NCBI GenBank assembly: GCA_033558025.1
Contig: JAUCEF010000005.1
Coordinates: forward strand, 1,178,001-1,242,000
Direction: 5' to 3'
Source: Phytophthora sp. 'mugwort'
Lineage: Eukaryota > Oomycota > Peronosporomycetes > Peronosporales > Peronosporaceae
Length of the DNA: 64,000 bases
Under the pieces are notes generated by a model, which did no database searches, was not told where the DNA came from, and worked only from the letters and a program-made list of their open reading frames with translations. Shown here piece after piece: positions 11,058 to 21,502 of the stretch. The number at the start of each line of letters is the position of its first letter. Within the stretch, counting starts at the first letter, position 1. Position numbers and translations under genes: made by a program.

Positions 11058-14000
11058 TTATAAGTCTCCGAGGATGTCAGCTTCGAGGTCATCCAGCTGC
11101 AATGAAAACACCACAACAAGTTTGTTTACATTATGCCAAGCAAAACCTTCCAAAAAAAAAGACACAAGACGCACCTCTTCCTCGTCCTCTTCAGCGTTTT
11201 CAGCCTCCCCATTGACCTCCTCTAAAGGACTCACTCGCATTCGCTTCTCGTCAGGCTTCGCCGCTGTCGGACTTGACTCTGGAGACCGTTTGCCGTCCTT
11301 CTTGGTTCGCCGGGACAAAAGTTGGTCCTTAATGTTTGTGGATGAGTGCTTGCGCCTCTCCTCTTCCTCGTGTTCGCGCTCCTCCGCCTCCATCAGTCGC
11401 AAAAAAGCATCATTGATATCCTACCATTTAAAATGAATCCAGCCATACTGTACTCGTTAGCAACAGTGGGGAGGGGAGTAAATAGATAACGAATTATAAT
11501 AGGCGTCAGCTTTGTGTTACCTTCGGAGGAGGAGCAGGGTGAGTAGGTTCTTTCTTTGCCTCTTCGGTTTCCTTGGTCTTGATGCTAGTACGAGGCGGCT
11601 CACGCTTCGTTGCCTTAATTTTCGACAGGAAATCGAACGTGCCTCCAGTTGCCACCACTCCAGTTGCAACAGCACCAGTCGCAAAAGTACGAGCACGACT
11701 AGCTCCAGACGGTCTGCGAACCACTCGAGACCTTCTCACCATCTTTGTTCTTTGCTCAGCCCCATCTTCACTGGGAATTTTACCAGAGTCGTCAATTACC
11801 TTTGCAAATGAGACTTTCTTACCCCGTTTTGCATCCCCCAGTTCACTGGTAAACGCAGTTCCATTAGCAGCAGATACAGCAGGTGAAGGTGCTTGACTCC
11901 CATGCTCATCCGCACTAGGGTTTGTCGGGACAGCGCCTAATTCGTCCGAGGGTGTGTCTGTTACAGGAAAGACGCTGACATCGTCTGTCTGCTTCTGATG
12001 TTCTTTCTTCATGTGATTTGCCTTCCATTCGTCTGCAAGGAAATCCTGCTCGGGGACCCGAGACCATGAGCGAGCACACTTCAAGATCCAATCGGGGGTC
12101 ACAATGAGCACCCCGGGTATCTTTTTCGCCTATGTTCAGCGCAAGAACATTGTAAGCATCACGAATGCATGCATATATCCAAATGAACCCACTCACCTGA
12201 ACGTGTTTTTGAGTTCCTAACCGCTCCGGGTGGATCACAAGATGCGTCAATGGGAAGTCCTTTAATGTCATGCTCGGAGTAGCACCCAAATCCACCGCAA
12301 GACGCCACATGTAGTGAGATTCATGGCTTTGGGGGCCAACGATTGGAAATACTCCACTAAAAACGATTCGGCACCCGTGCAAGATCGCGCGTTTTTGCTA
12401 GAGATCATCAGCATAGTTAGTTATACTTGCACATTCCAAAGCATGAAATCTTTAAAACCCACCTCGCTTAGAATTGTTTTCACATCGCGGCCGTGGCCAG
12501 CCATCTGCTCTTCAGCAGTCGTGCCTCGCATTCCTGTCTCGTGACCCGCATAGAACGTTTCGTGCACATGCTAAAAGCCACAAATTAAGAAAGAGTGAGC
12601 TCCATTCACAACATAACCAATTGAGTTGTCTAATACAACACTTAAGTCGCACCTTAAGAACTGTTGTTGACTGGGCAAGATGCCTGTCCTCGTTGAACTC
12701 AGCCTCCGAATCCTCCATGCCTGTCACACCACGCCCTGATGCGTTGTTGATCTCAGAAGTACACTTGAAATAGTGATACGGCTCGATAAGGAAAACATTT
12801 CCTTCGTTTTCTTTCCACACATCGATCCGATCATCCAAAACAAGGATCATGGAGTCATCACACGATGGAAAAAGCAGCTTCAACGACTTGTGGAGCATGT
12901 CAGGGGTATCCGTACGCGCCACGATTCGGTTCTTGAAGTAGCTTTCATCCGGATCAATGATCTTAACAATTTGCTCCGCGTACAGTCGCGTGCCGTGTGT
13001 GTAGATGAACAAATCGTACAACGCTGACAGCTCCGTCAAAAATTCTGTTAGCCCAGGACGTAACTTCACCACGTGCTGCTGAGCAAGTCCCGGAATAAAG
13101 AAAAAGAAGATGTCGTCTGCAGCATAAGAAGACGCATCCCGATTAATGTTAACAAAACTACCACAGTGTGTCACACACTAAAATCAGTTGCCGTACCTGT
13201 TTTGGTTATTTCGCCCACAACGTCATCAACACGCACCGCATGTAACAAAGTGTGATCCAGATCAAGCACCAGCGACAACTTCTTCGCACCCAGCTGACGC
13301 CTAATGTTATCCGAGTCGAATTTTTCTAGGCAGCATTACAAACCCAGTCAGCTTTCCACAACTCGAACACCTTCGCAACCCATCATTAACATACTCGCTT
13401 CCTCCACATTTAATCTGATAACCTGTCCATGAGACACGACATTGACGCTCTCCATGTCTTCGTTCTCCTCATCGTCGTCTACGGCCGCCAGACACATCAA
13501 GCAAGTGCGACCGTTGCGTAGAGGATGGATGCAGTATTCTACAAAGGCGACCATCATCATTCCATTCACCGCAGCTTCCTTCTTGTCGCCCATGAGTTCG
13601 CCCGACTGTTCTTTCGTTAAAATATATAACCGTCCTTTACACGGGGCCTGCATCGGTATCTGAGTGCCCTCCTCCAGTCGTCCCGCTGTTCCGATCCTCT
13701 GGCCCGCATCCACCTCAGCTCCAGCAGCGACAACCCACTCAATTGAGTCCCAGAGCGCTGCGTCACAGCTGATAGTCTTGCGTCGAATGTGGGAACGGTC
13801 CTCACTCTCCTCGTCCTTCTTAACACCTCGTTTGCTGGATCGGATGACATGTTTCACGTCCCCAGAGGCTGCGGCCGCCTGTACCTCCGCCAGCTCCTGC
13901 TTCTTAACTTCCTCGATTTTCACGGCGATGGTGGCTGGTTCCGCCTTGACGCGGCCATTCTCCTCCTGCTTAAAGTTGTGCGCCTTCTGCTCCTCGTCGG

Positions 14001-14151
14001 CGGCTTCAGTCTTCACAAACGCTACGCCATCCGCCTCCGCCTTCACGCTGTCCTTGTTCTCTTCCGCCTCCACCTTAACCTGCGGGTCGTCAGCGCTCTC
14101 CTCCGCCTTTATGCTCGTCGTCTCCTCCCGCTTCACGCCATTTGACACCAT
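11058..14151 (-). CDS. FCP1: RNA polymerase II CTD phosphatase FCP1, 8 exons, 850 aa
   Basis: Exons on the minus strand: 14151-13395, 13325-13197, 13116-12653, 12570-12463, 12397-12197, 12129-11521, 11420-11175 and 11096-11058. All introns are GT-AG and short (about 65-95 bp), and the phases join to 2553 nt including the stop. FCP1 removes phosphates from the RNA polymerase II C-terminal repeat in the nucleus. Evidence: the HAD-phosphatase signature LVLDLDHTLLHAV in exon 2; the conserved FIYTHGTRLYAEQIVKIIDP and LVLDDRIDVW blocks in exon 3; a BRCT domain in exons 5-6 (CRIVFSGVFP to VLIVTPDWILKCA); and an acidic C-terminus ending DLEADILGDL, as in FCP1. The domain ahead of the phosphatase (CIHPLRNGRTCLMCLA) matches the family layout. 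The first 85 residues carry eight SUMO-consensus sites. Start: ATG at 14151; an upstream in-frame TTG is not needed. Splice sites read by eye. Confidence 0.92.
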
Positions 14152-14308
14152 CGCGAGGCAAATTGTCAATGCAGGCTGGATGCTATGGTGAGGGCGTTGT
14201 ATTAAGGTTACTTTACGTATTTATTGTGATCATATTTAAAACAAATGCAATACGGTGGCTATAATACAAGGCTGTGCGCGAAACGACGCGAACCGGAGCA
14301 CGTTCAAG

Positions 14309-14930
14309 ATGCCGCCAGCGCTCGAGGGGAAGGGCGAACGTGCCGAGGCTACCCGTGGACCAGAATGCGTGGATAAAGTATGGGTCGAGCAGGTTGACGG
14401 AGCTTGGGCACCCGGTAAGGCGCCGGTGAGTCTTCTCACGACGTTCCTCAAGTGCGTCCAGGAGCGAGACAGCGTCGAAGCTGAGCGAGCTGCGCGAGAA
14501 AGTGGGCAAAATATTCGCAGACCGCAATGAGCTGTGTGTATTTAAATACGATAAAAGGGGTTTGATGAGCTTACTGTGGGTACTGGTTGGCTTGTAGTTC
14601 TGGAGATGGAGCCCAATAACCACCTCGTACGAGATCTGCTGGACGCCATGAAGCAGCACGACGCCGTGGGTGAGATGATGACGCATACGGATCAGTGCTG
14701 GTGATTTTATAAGGCTGACGTTTTGTTGTTTTGGTGTGGTGGCAACCGTAGAAGCTGTGACAGATGCGGAGGAGGAGAGCTCGGACGACGAGGACGACGA
14801 CGAGGAGGAGGAGGAGGAAGAGGACGAGGTCGAAGAAAAGGACAGTTCTGAAGAAGAGGAAGAGAAGGAAGGCAGCGATGACGAGTCTGACAGCAACGAC
14901 GCAGACGCGAAGAACAATGGTGGAGAGTAA
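14309..14930 (+). CDS. Small protein with acidic C-terminal tail, 4 exons, about 139 aa
   Basis: Proposed exons 14309-14414, 14473-14535, 14598-14669 and 14752-14930; phases join to 420 nt. The product starts MPPALEGKGERAEATRG, has a short coiled coil (KLSELREKVGKIFADRNELF), a helical stretch (NNHLVRDLLDAMKQHDAV) and a 45-residue run of Asp/Glu/Ser before the stop. No family recognised; acidic tails of this kind are common in histone-binding and nucleolar proteins, which is only a hint. It is divergent from FCP1 with 157 bp between start codons, so they may share a promoter region. The first intron acceptor is the least certain: nearer AGs break the frame. The opposite strand is open too, but reads as poly-serine. 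Confidence 0.6.
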
Positions 14931-15048
14931 TGCGTGCATAGCTAAACTAATTTGCAACTACCCTACGGACTGGAACATCGCGTTTGACTCGTACTATCCT
15001 ATCCTACAGTTCATATTTCTCACGATTTCAGCGTGGAAGGTGGTCGGC

Positions 15049-17247
15049 TCATGCAAGCATCAAAACCATAGCAACAGCGGCAACACAGGCAATCAGAGGA
15101 CCGCACCATCGTGCCCACCATACCTGGCTAACCCCGCACAAAAAGCTGTGACCGTTCGAAGCAGAACGCTGCTTCTCGAACAGAAAAGCTTTGTCAGTTT
15201 CCTTGGTCTTCTTTAGCTTTGCATCCCGCGTTGCTGCTATTGCAGCTTGCAGCCGGTCCTTAACGATAGCCAATTGGTTCGCATTTTGGACGACTGGGAG
15301 TGTTTCGACCTCTTTCATTACGTGCGTAGCCTCCTCGAGCATTCCCAGTCGAATCTGCACCACACAAAGTCCGACGAGCGAATCGTACAAGCGAACGCTC
15401 TTCAAGCCTGGAGCAGAACGCAACAGCCCCACACTCTGCTCTAGAACGTCTTCGGCACCCGCAAAATCCCCTCGTACAGCCCTCCACCGTCCAATCTTCG
15501 GTAGCAGTACCACAAGTTTTGCATTCAGCGCAGCCTCATCTTCTCCATTGTTAGCGCGAAGAACGTCAGCTGCCTCTTCGAGCAATTTGCAAACCTCATC
15601 GTCCGCCTCTTCTTCCTCGTCATCGATACAAATATCCACCAATTTGAGTAGTGCAGCGACGCGCAATTGCTGTCGGCAGGACGGATCTGCGCCACCAGGG
15701 AGCTCTAGGTCGTGGAGCAATTTTGCCAGCAAGTCCTTCACGTCTCTTCGATCTGCTGAGCTCTGACTCATCGTCATGTCAACTCTAGCCAGCGCCAGCC
15801 TCATGAAACTTGTGGCATCAGACGATGACAGCTTGCCAATATTTACACAGTCAACCAGTGCTACAGCGCGCATCATTTCCGAACGGTTTTGCTCGTTCCC
15901 GGGCTTTTCCTTCGCTTTCAAAAAGTTGAATAGCACTTCTGCAGCTCGAACATGACCGCACATCTGACGTTTTCTGTCAAAATACTCGAGCGTTTGCCAA
16001 AGTTGGGATTCCCGGTGTTGGCCCTTCAACAAATCACTTCCAGTTGCATTGGCATTCGTTTCTGGGTCCAGTAAGTCCAGCCTTGCCATTAAAAGTTTCT
16101 CGAGTAAGTCTGTGGTGGTCGTTGTATTCACCTCCTTTTCTGCTTCCGGGATAGCTGTATCCAGCGTCTCCATGGCCTTCTCAATCTTACTGTTCTTGGC
16201 ATAGGACTTGCTTAACCAGTATGCGCAATTCAGCGCTATGTCCAACTGGTTTAATGACTTCAACGCCACAATGTGTCCCTTCTCTAGGTGTTCTTCCGCT
16301 TGAGCGTACCTAGCCATGGTGTAGCAGATGCGTCCACCGTTCAAATACATCGTCGCCTCGCGGTCTTTTCGCTCGGGGCAAGAAGGGAACAACTTAATCT
16401 GGTCTTCAATCACCGACAACGCGGAACTGTAGTCGCGTTTGCGCGAATAGCATCCGGCCAGGCTGTCGAGAATATCGTATATCCTTTCATTTTGCGCAGC
16501 CATTGGTTTATCGCAACATCGTGCCAGGAGCATGGTGCGCTTATAGTGTTCAATCGCTTTGGCATCATCTTTAATTTTCACGTAGATGGCCGCCAGATTT
16601 CCATGGATCATCCCCGTGAGTTCCGTCTTCTGCAGCAATTGGCACTCTCTCAACGCACTCGTACACGTTTCCACCGCCGCCTTACAGTTTCCAGCCTGGA
16701 AGAACTTCATCGACGTCGCTAGGAACTGCTTGACTCTCTGTTCCGCCTGGAGTGCCGCCTGCAATTCCTTGTAGTCATTCTGGATCGTTTCATCCTCGGG
16801 GTTCAGCTCTAATGCACGACGAAAATCCTGTTGCGCCTGTAATAAAGTACCAAGCTTCAAGTAAGCAAAGCCTCGGAAATAATAGGCACGTGCAAGCACC
16901 TGGTTCTCCATATGCTGCTCGTCAGACGGACTGTCCGTCGTCATCTGGGCCTCTTTGAGCTCATCGAACATGTCCAGAGTCTCTTCCGCCTCCACCACCA
17001 CGTTGCTCCAGCGCTTGGCCTTGCTCAGTGCCGCCAGGACGTTCATGTGGCAGGACACCACCATCTCCCTCTGCTGCAGCTGCGTTACCTGCGAGCGTGT
17101 GAGATGCATGAGTATCTCGCGGTACAGCGTCATCGCCTTATCGAGCTGGTTGGTAAGCAGCAGCTCGTCCGCCTGCTGCTTCAAACCCAGCGTCACGGTT
17201 TGCAGACGCGCCTGGACGTCCACGTCTTCCTCGTCCGTCGCCATCAT
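15049..17247 (-). CDS. TPR-repeat protein with C-terminal membrane anchor, 732 aa
   Basis: A single uninterrupted exon; start at the first of two adjacent ATGs (17247), because the frame further upstream lacks an ATG. Tetratricopeptide repeats cover roughly residues 15-460, for example YYFRGFAYLKLGTLLQAQQD with ALELNPEDE, and a second set near GNLAAIYVKIKDDAKAIEHY. TPRs bind peptides of partner proteins. The extreme C-terminus is one hydrophobic helix (GPLIACVAAVAMVLMLA) directly before the stop, the layout of a tail-anchored protein of the ER or outer mitochondrial membrane facing the cytosol. A chaperone or receptor role is inference. It lies 113 bp downstream of the next minus-strand gene. 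Confidence 0.88.
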   Translation of the reverse strand: MMATDEEDVDVQARLQTVTLGLKQQADELLLTNQLDKAMTLYREILMHLTRSQVTQLQQREMVVSCHMNVLAALSKAKRWSNVVVEAEETLDMFDELKEAQMTTDSPSDEQHMENQVLARAYYFRGFAYLKLGTLLQAQQDFRRALELNPEDETIQNDYKELQAALQAEQRVKQFLATSMKFFQAGNCKAAVETCTSALRECQLLQKTELTGMIHGNLAAIYVKIKDDAKAIEHYKRTMLLARCCDKPMAAQNERIYDILDSLAGCYSRKRDYSSALSVIEDQIKLFPSCPERKDREATMYLNGGRICYTMARYAQAEEHLEKGHIVALKSLNQLDIALNCAYWLSKSYAKNSKIEKAMETLDTAIPEAEKEVNTTTTTDLLEKLLMARLDLLDPETNANATGSDLLKGQHRESQLWQTLEYFDRKRQMCGHVRAAEVLFNFLKAKEKPGNEQNRSEMMRAVALVDCVNIGKLSSSDATSFMRLALARVDMTMSQSSADRRDVKDLLAKLLHDLELPGGADPSCRQQLRVAALLKLVDICIDDEEEEADDEVCKLLEEAADVLRANNGEDEAALNAKLVVLLPKIGRWRAVRGDFAGAEDVLEQSVGLLRSAPGLKSVRLYDSLVGLCVVQIRLGMLEEATHVMKEVETLPVVQNANQLAIVKDRLQAAIAATRDAKLKKTKETDKAFLFEKQRSASNGHSFLCGVSQVWWARWCGPLIACVAAVAMVLMLA

Positions 17248-17360
17248 AACTGTAGGTAGATGGGGTGTTGCAGAAAAAACGTGGAAATTATGTAGCAATT
17301 GTGTAAATAGGCAGGAAAAAACGGGAAATTATGTTGAAATTGTGTAACTAGTTATTCAAG

Positions 17361-17885
17361 TTACGTTTCCCTGAGACCGGCCCCTTTTGGCTTGTGGTCT
17401 CTTGCAGGGGATTGTTGTTGCTGCTGCTCTCGATGTCGCGAACGGCGAATATCCAGTTGGTGCGCGGCCTCCTCGATCTTCTGGAAGCCGCCCGTACGTA
17501 TGTTCAGATCTTCGCAGCGTCGAAGCACGACCACGGATTTGGAGCGACCGAGGTGCGCTGTTGATGCCCGTGTTGGTGCTTTTTGGCGAGAGTCGAAGGC
17601 TGAAGTTATACTTTGCATCGTCTTCCATCTGGTGTTGCGGTTTGCGTTGCAGCTGTCGTTGCCGTAGCTGTCGTACTCGTCGTCCTGGTTCGATTGCAGT
17701 CGCTCCGGGACGCAGGCAGCAGGCGAGCGCAGCATCGACTTGCCCTTAACCATGGACGCGATCGTTGCGCGTTGCTGCGGACAATAAAGCGAGGCCGGTC
17801 GATCACCGCTGTCCATCAACCGGACGATGGCCCACCGGAAGGCAACAATGGAATGGTTGAGCCGTGGACACAATTGTGTAGCCAT
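17361..17885 (-). CDS. Small basic protein of unknown function, up to 174 aa
   Basis: One open exon. The ATG at 17885 gives 174 residues; an internal ATG at 17753 (MVKGKSMLRSPAACVPERL) would give 130 and is a credible alternative. The sequence is basic and Ser/Arg-rich with a Gln run near the end (REQQQQQSPARDHK) and a short helix (FQKIEEAAHQLDIRR). No domain, signal peptide or membrane segment. It lies head to head with eIF3K (179 bp apart) and head to tail with the TPR gene. It could be a shadow ORF, but the length and spacing favour a gene. Confidence 0.5.
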   Translation of the reverse strand: MATQLCPRLNHSIVAFRWAIVRLMDSGDRPASLYCPQQRATIASMVKGKSMLRSPAACVPERLQSNQDDEYDSYGNDSCNANRNTRWKTMQSITSAFDSRQKAPTRASTAHLGRSKSVVVLRRCEDLNIRTGGFQKIEEAAHQLDIRRSRHREQQQQQSPARDHKPKGAGLRET

Positions 17886-18064
17886 GTGACGAGTCTATTT
17901 TTGAAGTGGTGTGATTGGTGGTAATTTTAGACCGGATAATGTTTGACAAGTATTTAGCATAACCCGTCTATCTCGATTGCAACCTGCGAAATCGCATATT
18001 CGATGCCTCCCAACCAATCGAACCAGAAGGGGAGCACAAGAAACGCTATCGCAAAACACCAAGC

Positions 18065-18917
18065 ATGCCGGCCTTTCAGCAGCAGACGATTGTGGACTTC
18101 GTGACGGCGGAGGGCGCCTCAGCCACGCAGCAGCAGTTGAAGGCTGTGCACAACGGCCGCGGCTTCTGCGAAGAGGCAAGCGTCAAGGTCCTGGAGACGT
18201 ACCTGGCTGAGCAGGTGCAGAACAAGACTGTGGACATTGACGCCAACCTGGCGCTGCTTAAGCTGTACCAGGTCTACCCGGCCACGGACAACGCCGAAAA
18301 TGTGGCTAAGGTGCTGGTTAAGGGAGTCATGACGCTTCCCTCTACTTTCTTCACCGGCGCCTCCACGATGGCCACCGAGAGCGTCCGCGAGGTACTAGTC
18401 GCTACCAGCCACAGACTTTGCAATTGCATTGGAACCTAATATGTTTGAATATTATTGATGATGGGGTACATTGCAGGATGCCAACGTGAAATCGGTGCTA
18501 CACACGGGCTTCATGCTGCAGTCGTGCCTGTTTGAGGACTTCTGGAAGGAGAACGTGGTCTTCGCCGAGTCGGTGCCGGGCTTTTTGGAGTCGGTGCGCG
18601 CCTATATTCTGACGGCCATCAGCCGCAGCCACAGCGCTATCTCCACGGAGGTTTTTAAGGCCAAGCTCAACGTGTCTGACAAGGAGGTGGCTGACATTGT
18701 CGCTGGTACGTGGCAGCGCTAGTACCTGTTATCATTTTAACTGTACCCTGACTCGTTTTCTGTCTTTATATCAATTGTTGTAGCGGAAAAGTGGACTGTT
18801 GCGGACAATCTGATTCAGATTAACCTTAACGAGGACAACCAGATGCAGGCCAAGAAGGTCCAGGAGAACATCGAGTTCGAGGACGTACTCAAGGTCATCC
18901 ACACCCTGTCTAGATAG
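18065..18917 (+). CDS. EIF3K: Translation initiation factor eIF3 subunit K, 3 exons, 229 aa
   Basis: Exons 18065-18391, 18477-18705 and 18784-18917; introns GTACTA..CAG (85 bp) and GTACGT..TAG (78 bp); 690 nt in frame. eIF3K is a small PCI/CSN8-fold subunit of the eIF3 complex, which organises the 40S ribosome for mRNA recruitment in the cytosol. Family blocks: DANLALLKLYQVYPA (matching the EANLAVLKLYQF block of other eIF3K proteins), HTGFMLQSCLFEDFW in the middle, and the winged-helix end ENIEFEDVLKVIHTL. Length is close to the 218 aa of the human protein. The gene is convergent with UTP15, with 313 bp between ends. Confidence 0.92.
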
Positions 18918-19230
18918 ATTTGTTGTTAAAGTGATGGACGCTGGAACGGAACTAGCAAATAGCAAAGGACCAGGGAAACAGGACTCGAATGAAGTTGGTT
19001 TACGCCGTGCATACACTACGTGTGAATGGACGGGTGTGCCCGCACAATCTACTTCTGTACTTGACTCCTACATGTAGACTCCTCTTGTTGACAGGGTGAT
19101 CTTTTAAGCGAAACAACGCATCGGAGTTAATGAGGCAAGAAGGCTCGCCCTTTTCGCCAATCGATCAACATGCACACATGGAAATCTATAAACCGGATAG
19201 AAACCTTCAGCATCGTATTTCAGATCTAAT

Positions 19231-20775
19231 CTAACTGCTGGCGTCCACAGTGATCGTGCCATTGGACTGAGCGGCCATGAGCGAGTCCATCATCCCCATT
19301 ACGCCCAGCACCTGCTTCTGCACGCGCAGCTCCTCGTTGAGCTTCTCACGAAGCTTCACGAACAAGCTGTCAATAAGCATAGACTGGCTAAGTTTCGGTG
19401 TGTACAGGTCACACACGGTCGTGCACACGTGGATAAGCAGCGAAGCGTACTTGGGGTCAGTTACGTATTTGATGAGGAAAGCCAGCAGAGGCTCGAGCGA
19501 TTCCTCATCGCGTCCTCCAAGAGCACGCTTGAGTCCGACACGCAGGCGCAGCTCCTCGAGCATGCTGGCCACAACGACAGGCGAGCGTGTGTCCAAAGCC
19601 TCGTTTAGTGCCTTCTTGTAGTCGAATTTCCGCAACGCGCGGTCATACGGCTGAATACGCTTGTGCCGTGTGGTGGTCACCGTATAGTCTGCAACTGCTG
19701 GCGTGGCGTTCTTGCCACGCAGAAAGTACTTGTAGCTACCACCACGAATGATAGCCTGACGAGTCTTAATGTCCTTCTGTTCTGCCCGCTTCACGGTGCG
19801 TCGGCGCGCAGCAAGTATCCCGTCCACGGTACCAGCGAAAAGATGCGAGTTCGTCGGTGTCATGCCGAAGGCCAGCACGCCGCTCTTGTACTTGAATCCA
19901 TGCGCAAGCTCGTACGTCTTCAGGTCGTAAATCTTGAGGTGCCCATCCAGCGACCCCGACAGCAGACGGGTACCGGTGCCATCCAGACCCAAGCTGGTGA
20001 TGGTCTTTTGGTGGTTCGAGAACGAGTGCAGCATGCGTCCGCCGCTAAGAATGTCCCATACCTTGATCGTGTTCCCGCCGGCCGAGAGCATCAAACTGCC
20101 ACCAGGCATAATCATACACGTCTCGACCGGAGCACCGTGGTCCAGACTCATGGCGCTTTTGGACACCGTCTGGTCCGACGAGCGCAGGTCCCAGAGCTTG
20201 ACAGTGTGGTCATACGAACCCGTAGCCCAGACGTTGTGCGACGACGGATTGGCAGCCGACGAGCGCACATAATCCGAATGTTCTCCGAGCAGTGCCAGCG
20301 GTTTGCCCGTGGGAAGGTCCCAGTATCGGGCCGTCTTGTCATCGGAGCACGACAACACGTGCACGTTGTCGGCTGAGAAGCGGGTACTGCGAATGGCGGC
20401 CGTGTGGCCCTTGAAGGAGCGTAGAATTGCACGTGTGGTGATGTCCAGCACTTGCACATGGGGCGACTCTCCGCCGGCCACCAGCAGCTTGCCGTCCGAG
20501 CGGAACGTGCCGGAGTACACGACGTCGCGGAAGCGGCTGAAGGTTTTGACGATCTCGTTAGTCGTGGTGCTATAGAGATGGATGCGTGTGGACGAGGTGA
20601 CGGCCACTTGGTGCGGCGCCACGGGCGACACGTCGATGTGCGTGACGGGTCCCACCTGCTGCAGCTCCTGCGGCGCGTGAAACTTCTTCCAGTACGAGTT
20701 CTCCGCGGTCTCCACCTCGTTCGTAGCAGGAAACTGCTTGAGCACCAGGCGCTTGAACTCGCCGCTAGTCGCCAT
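19231..20775 (-). CDS. UTP15: U3 small nucleolar RNP protein UTP15, 514 aa
   Basis: Single exon; start at the ATG at 20775 (MATSGEFKRL). The ORF is open 18 codons further up but without family similarity. UTP15 belongs to the t-UTP/UtpA part of the small-subunit processome in the nucleolus and is needed for early 18S pre-rRNA processing and rDNA transcription. Residues 35-330 are WD40 blades with clear WD dipeptides (CSDDKTARYWDLPTG, TGSYDHTVKLWDL, NTIKVWDILSGG, GSLDGHLKIYDL). After the propeller comes the UTP15-specific C-terminal domain (IQPYDRALRKFDYKKALNEA, then PLLAFLIKYVTDPKYASLL). Length matches the family (about 510-530). It is intact and intronless. Confidence 0.93.
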   Translation of the reverse strand: MATSGEFKRLVLKQFPATNEVETAENSYWKKFHAPQELQQVGPVTHIDVSPVAPHQVAVTSSTRIHLYSTTTNEIVKTFSRFRDVVYSGTFRSDGKLLVAGGESPHVQVLDITTRAILRSFKGHTAAIRSTRFSADNVHVLSCSDDKTARYWDLPTGKPLALLGEHSDYVRSSAANPSSHNVWATGSYDHTVKLWDLRSSDQTVSKSAMSLDHGAPVETCMIMPGGSLMLSAGGNTIKVWDILSGGRMLHSFSNHQKTITSLGLDGTGTRLLSGSLDGHLKIYDLKTYELAHGFKYKSGVLAFGMTPTNSHLFAGTVDGILAARRRTVKRAEQKDIKTRQAIIRGGSYKYFLRGKNATPAVADYTVTTTRHKRIQPYDRALRKFDYKKALNEALDTRSPVVVASMLEELRLRVGLKRALGGRDEESLEPLLAFLIKYVTDPKYASLLIHVCTTVCDLYTPKLSQSMLIDSLFVKLREKLNEELRVQKQVLGVMGMMDSLMAAQSNGTITVDASS

Positions 20776-20998
20776 TGAGATAGCAAGAGCTAGTCGCTGG
20801 GAAAGGGTCAACGAACCTGTCGGCGTCACTTCTTATGCGCGGCCTTTCTTGGTGGCAACTGGAGCGCTGTTGGCAGCCACCAGCCAACGCTGTCAAGAAC
20901 CGACACACCAACTCTACACAACATTAATATGAGATTCAGAAAATAATACTGTACGTCATATCCGAAAGATATGAGGAAGCTATGACTACGTAACTTAC

Positions 20999-21450
20999 TA
21001 GCCGGCCGCGCAGCCTAGTGTGTTGTTCCTAGACGAGCTCACGAGTGGATTGGATACGCGTTCGGCTAAGGTTATCATGGATGGAGTCCGCAAGGTTGCC
21101 AACTCTGGACGTACCACACCATCCACCAGCCATCGTCCGAGGTGGTTTTCCTTTTTGACAGCCTTCTGCTGCTCAAGCTCAAGCGTGGTGGCGAAACGGT
21201 GTTTTTTTGTGACTTGGGCCATAAGTGCAAGCACCTGGCGAACTATTTTGAGATTCTTCCTAGGATCTCGCCACTGCCTTCTAAGTACAACCCTGCTACG
21301 TGGATGCTCGAGTGTATTGGTGCTGGTGTGTCTAGCAACTCTGTTGATGGAATGGACTTTGTGTCGATGTTTGAAGCCAGTGAACAGAAGCAGAAGCTTG
21401 ACTTCACAATATTGCGGTGGTGCCAAACAAGTTTCAGACTCACACACTGA
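20999..21450 (+). pseudogene. Fragment of a PDR-type ABCG transporter
   Basis: The plus strand begins abruptly in the ATP-binding domain with VLFLDELTSGLDTRSAKVIM (Walker B and D-loop; the usual Pro of DEPTSGLD is Leu). After a frameshift near 21118 it continues TIHQPSSEVVFLFDSLLLL (H-loop) and GGETVFFCDLG, then SKYNPATWMLECIGAG, the linker typical of pleiotropic drug resistance transporters. It stops before any membrane domain. Both ends are missing, so this is a scrap of a gene of about 1,300 codons, probably dropped here by a rearrangement between UTP15 and the tetraspanin. Confidence 0.85.
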
Positions 21451-21502
21451 CAGCTTCCTTCAAGTAGCAGTACGTAACTTCTGCACAAATAGCATTAGTT
21501 CT

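Noticed and set aside
13664..14191. Plus-strand ORF opposite FCP1 exon 1
   Set aside because: Antisense shadow of the Lys/Glu-rich N-terminus of FCP1, which has a continuous family-matching product.
14213..14917. 234-codon minus-strand ORF opposite the acidic-tailed gene
   Set aside because: Half of it is poly-serine, the expected complement of a GAG/GAC-rich acidic tail; the plus-strand reading has introns that join in frame and a normal start.
19663..20376. 237-codon plus-strand ORF across UTP15
   Set aside because: Antisense shadow of a GC-rich coding exon; no domain, while the minus strand gives a full UTP15.
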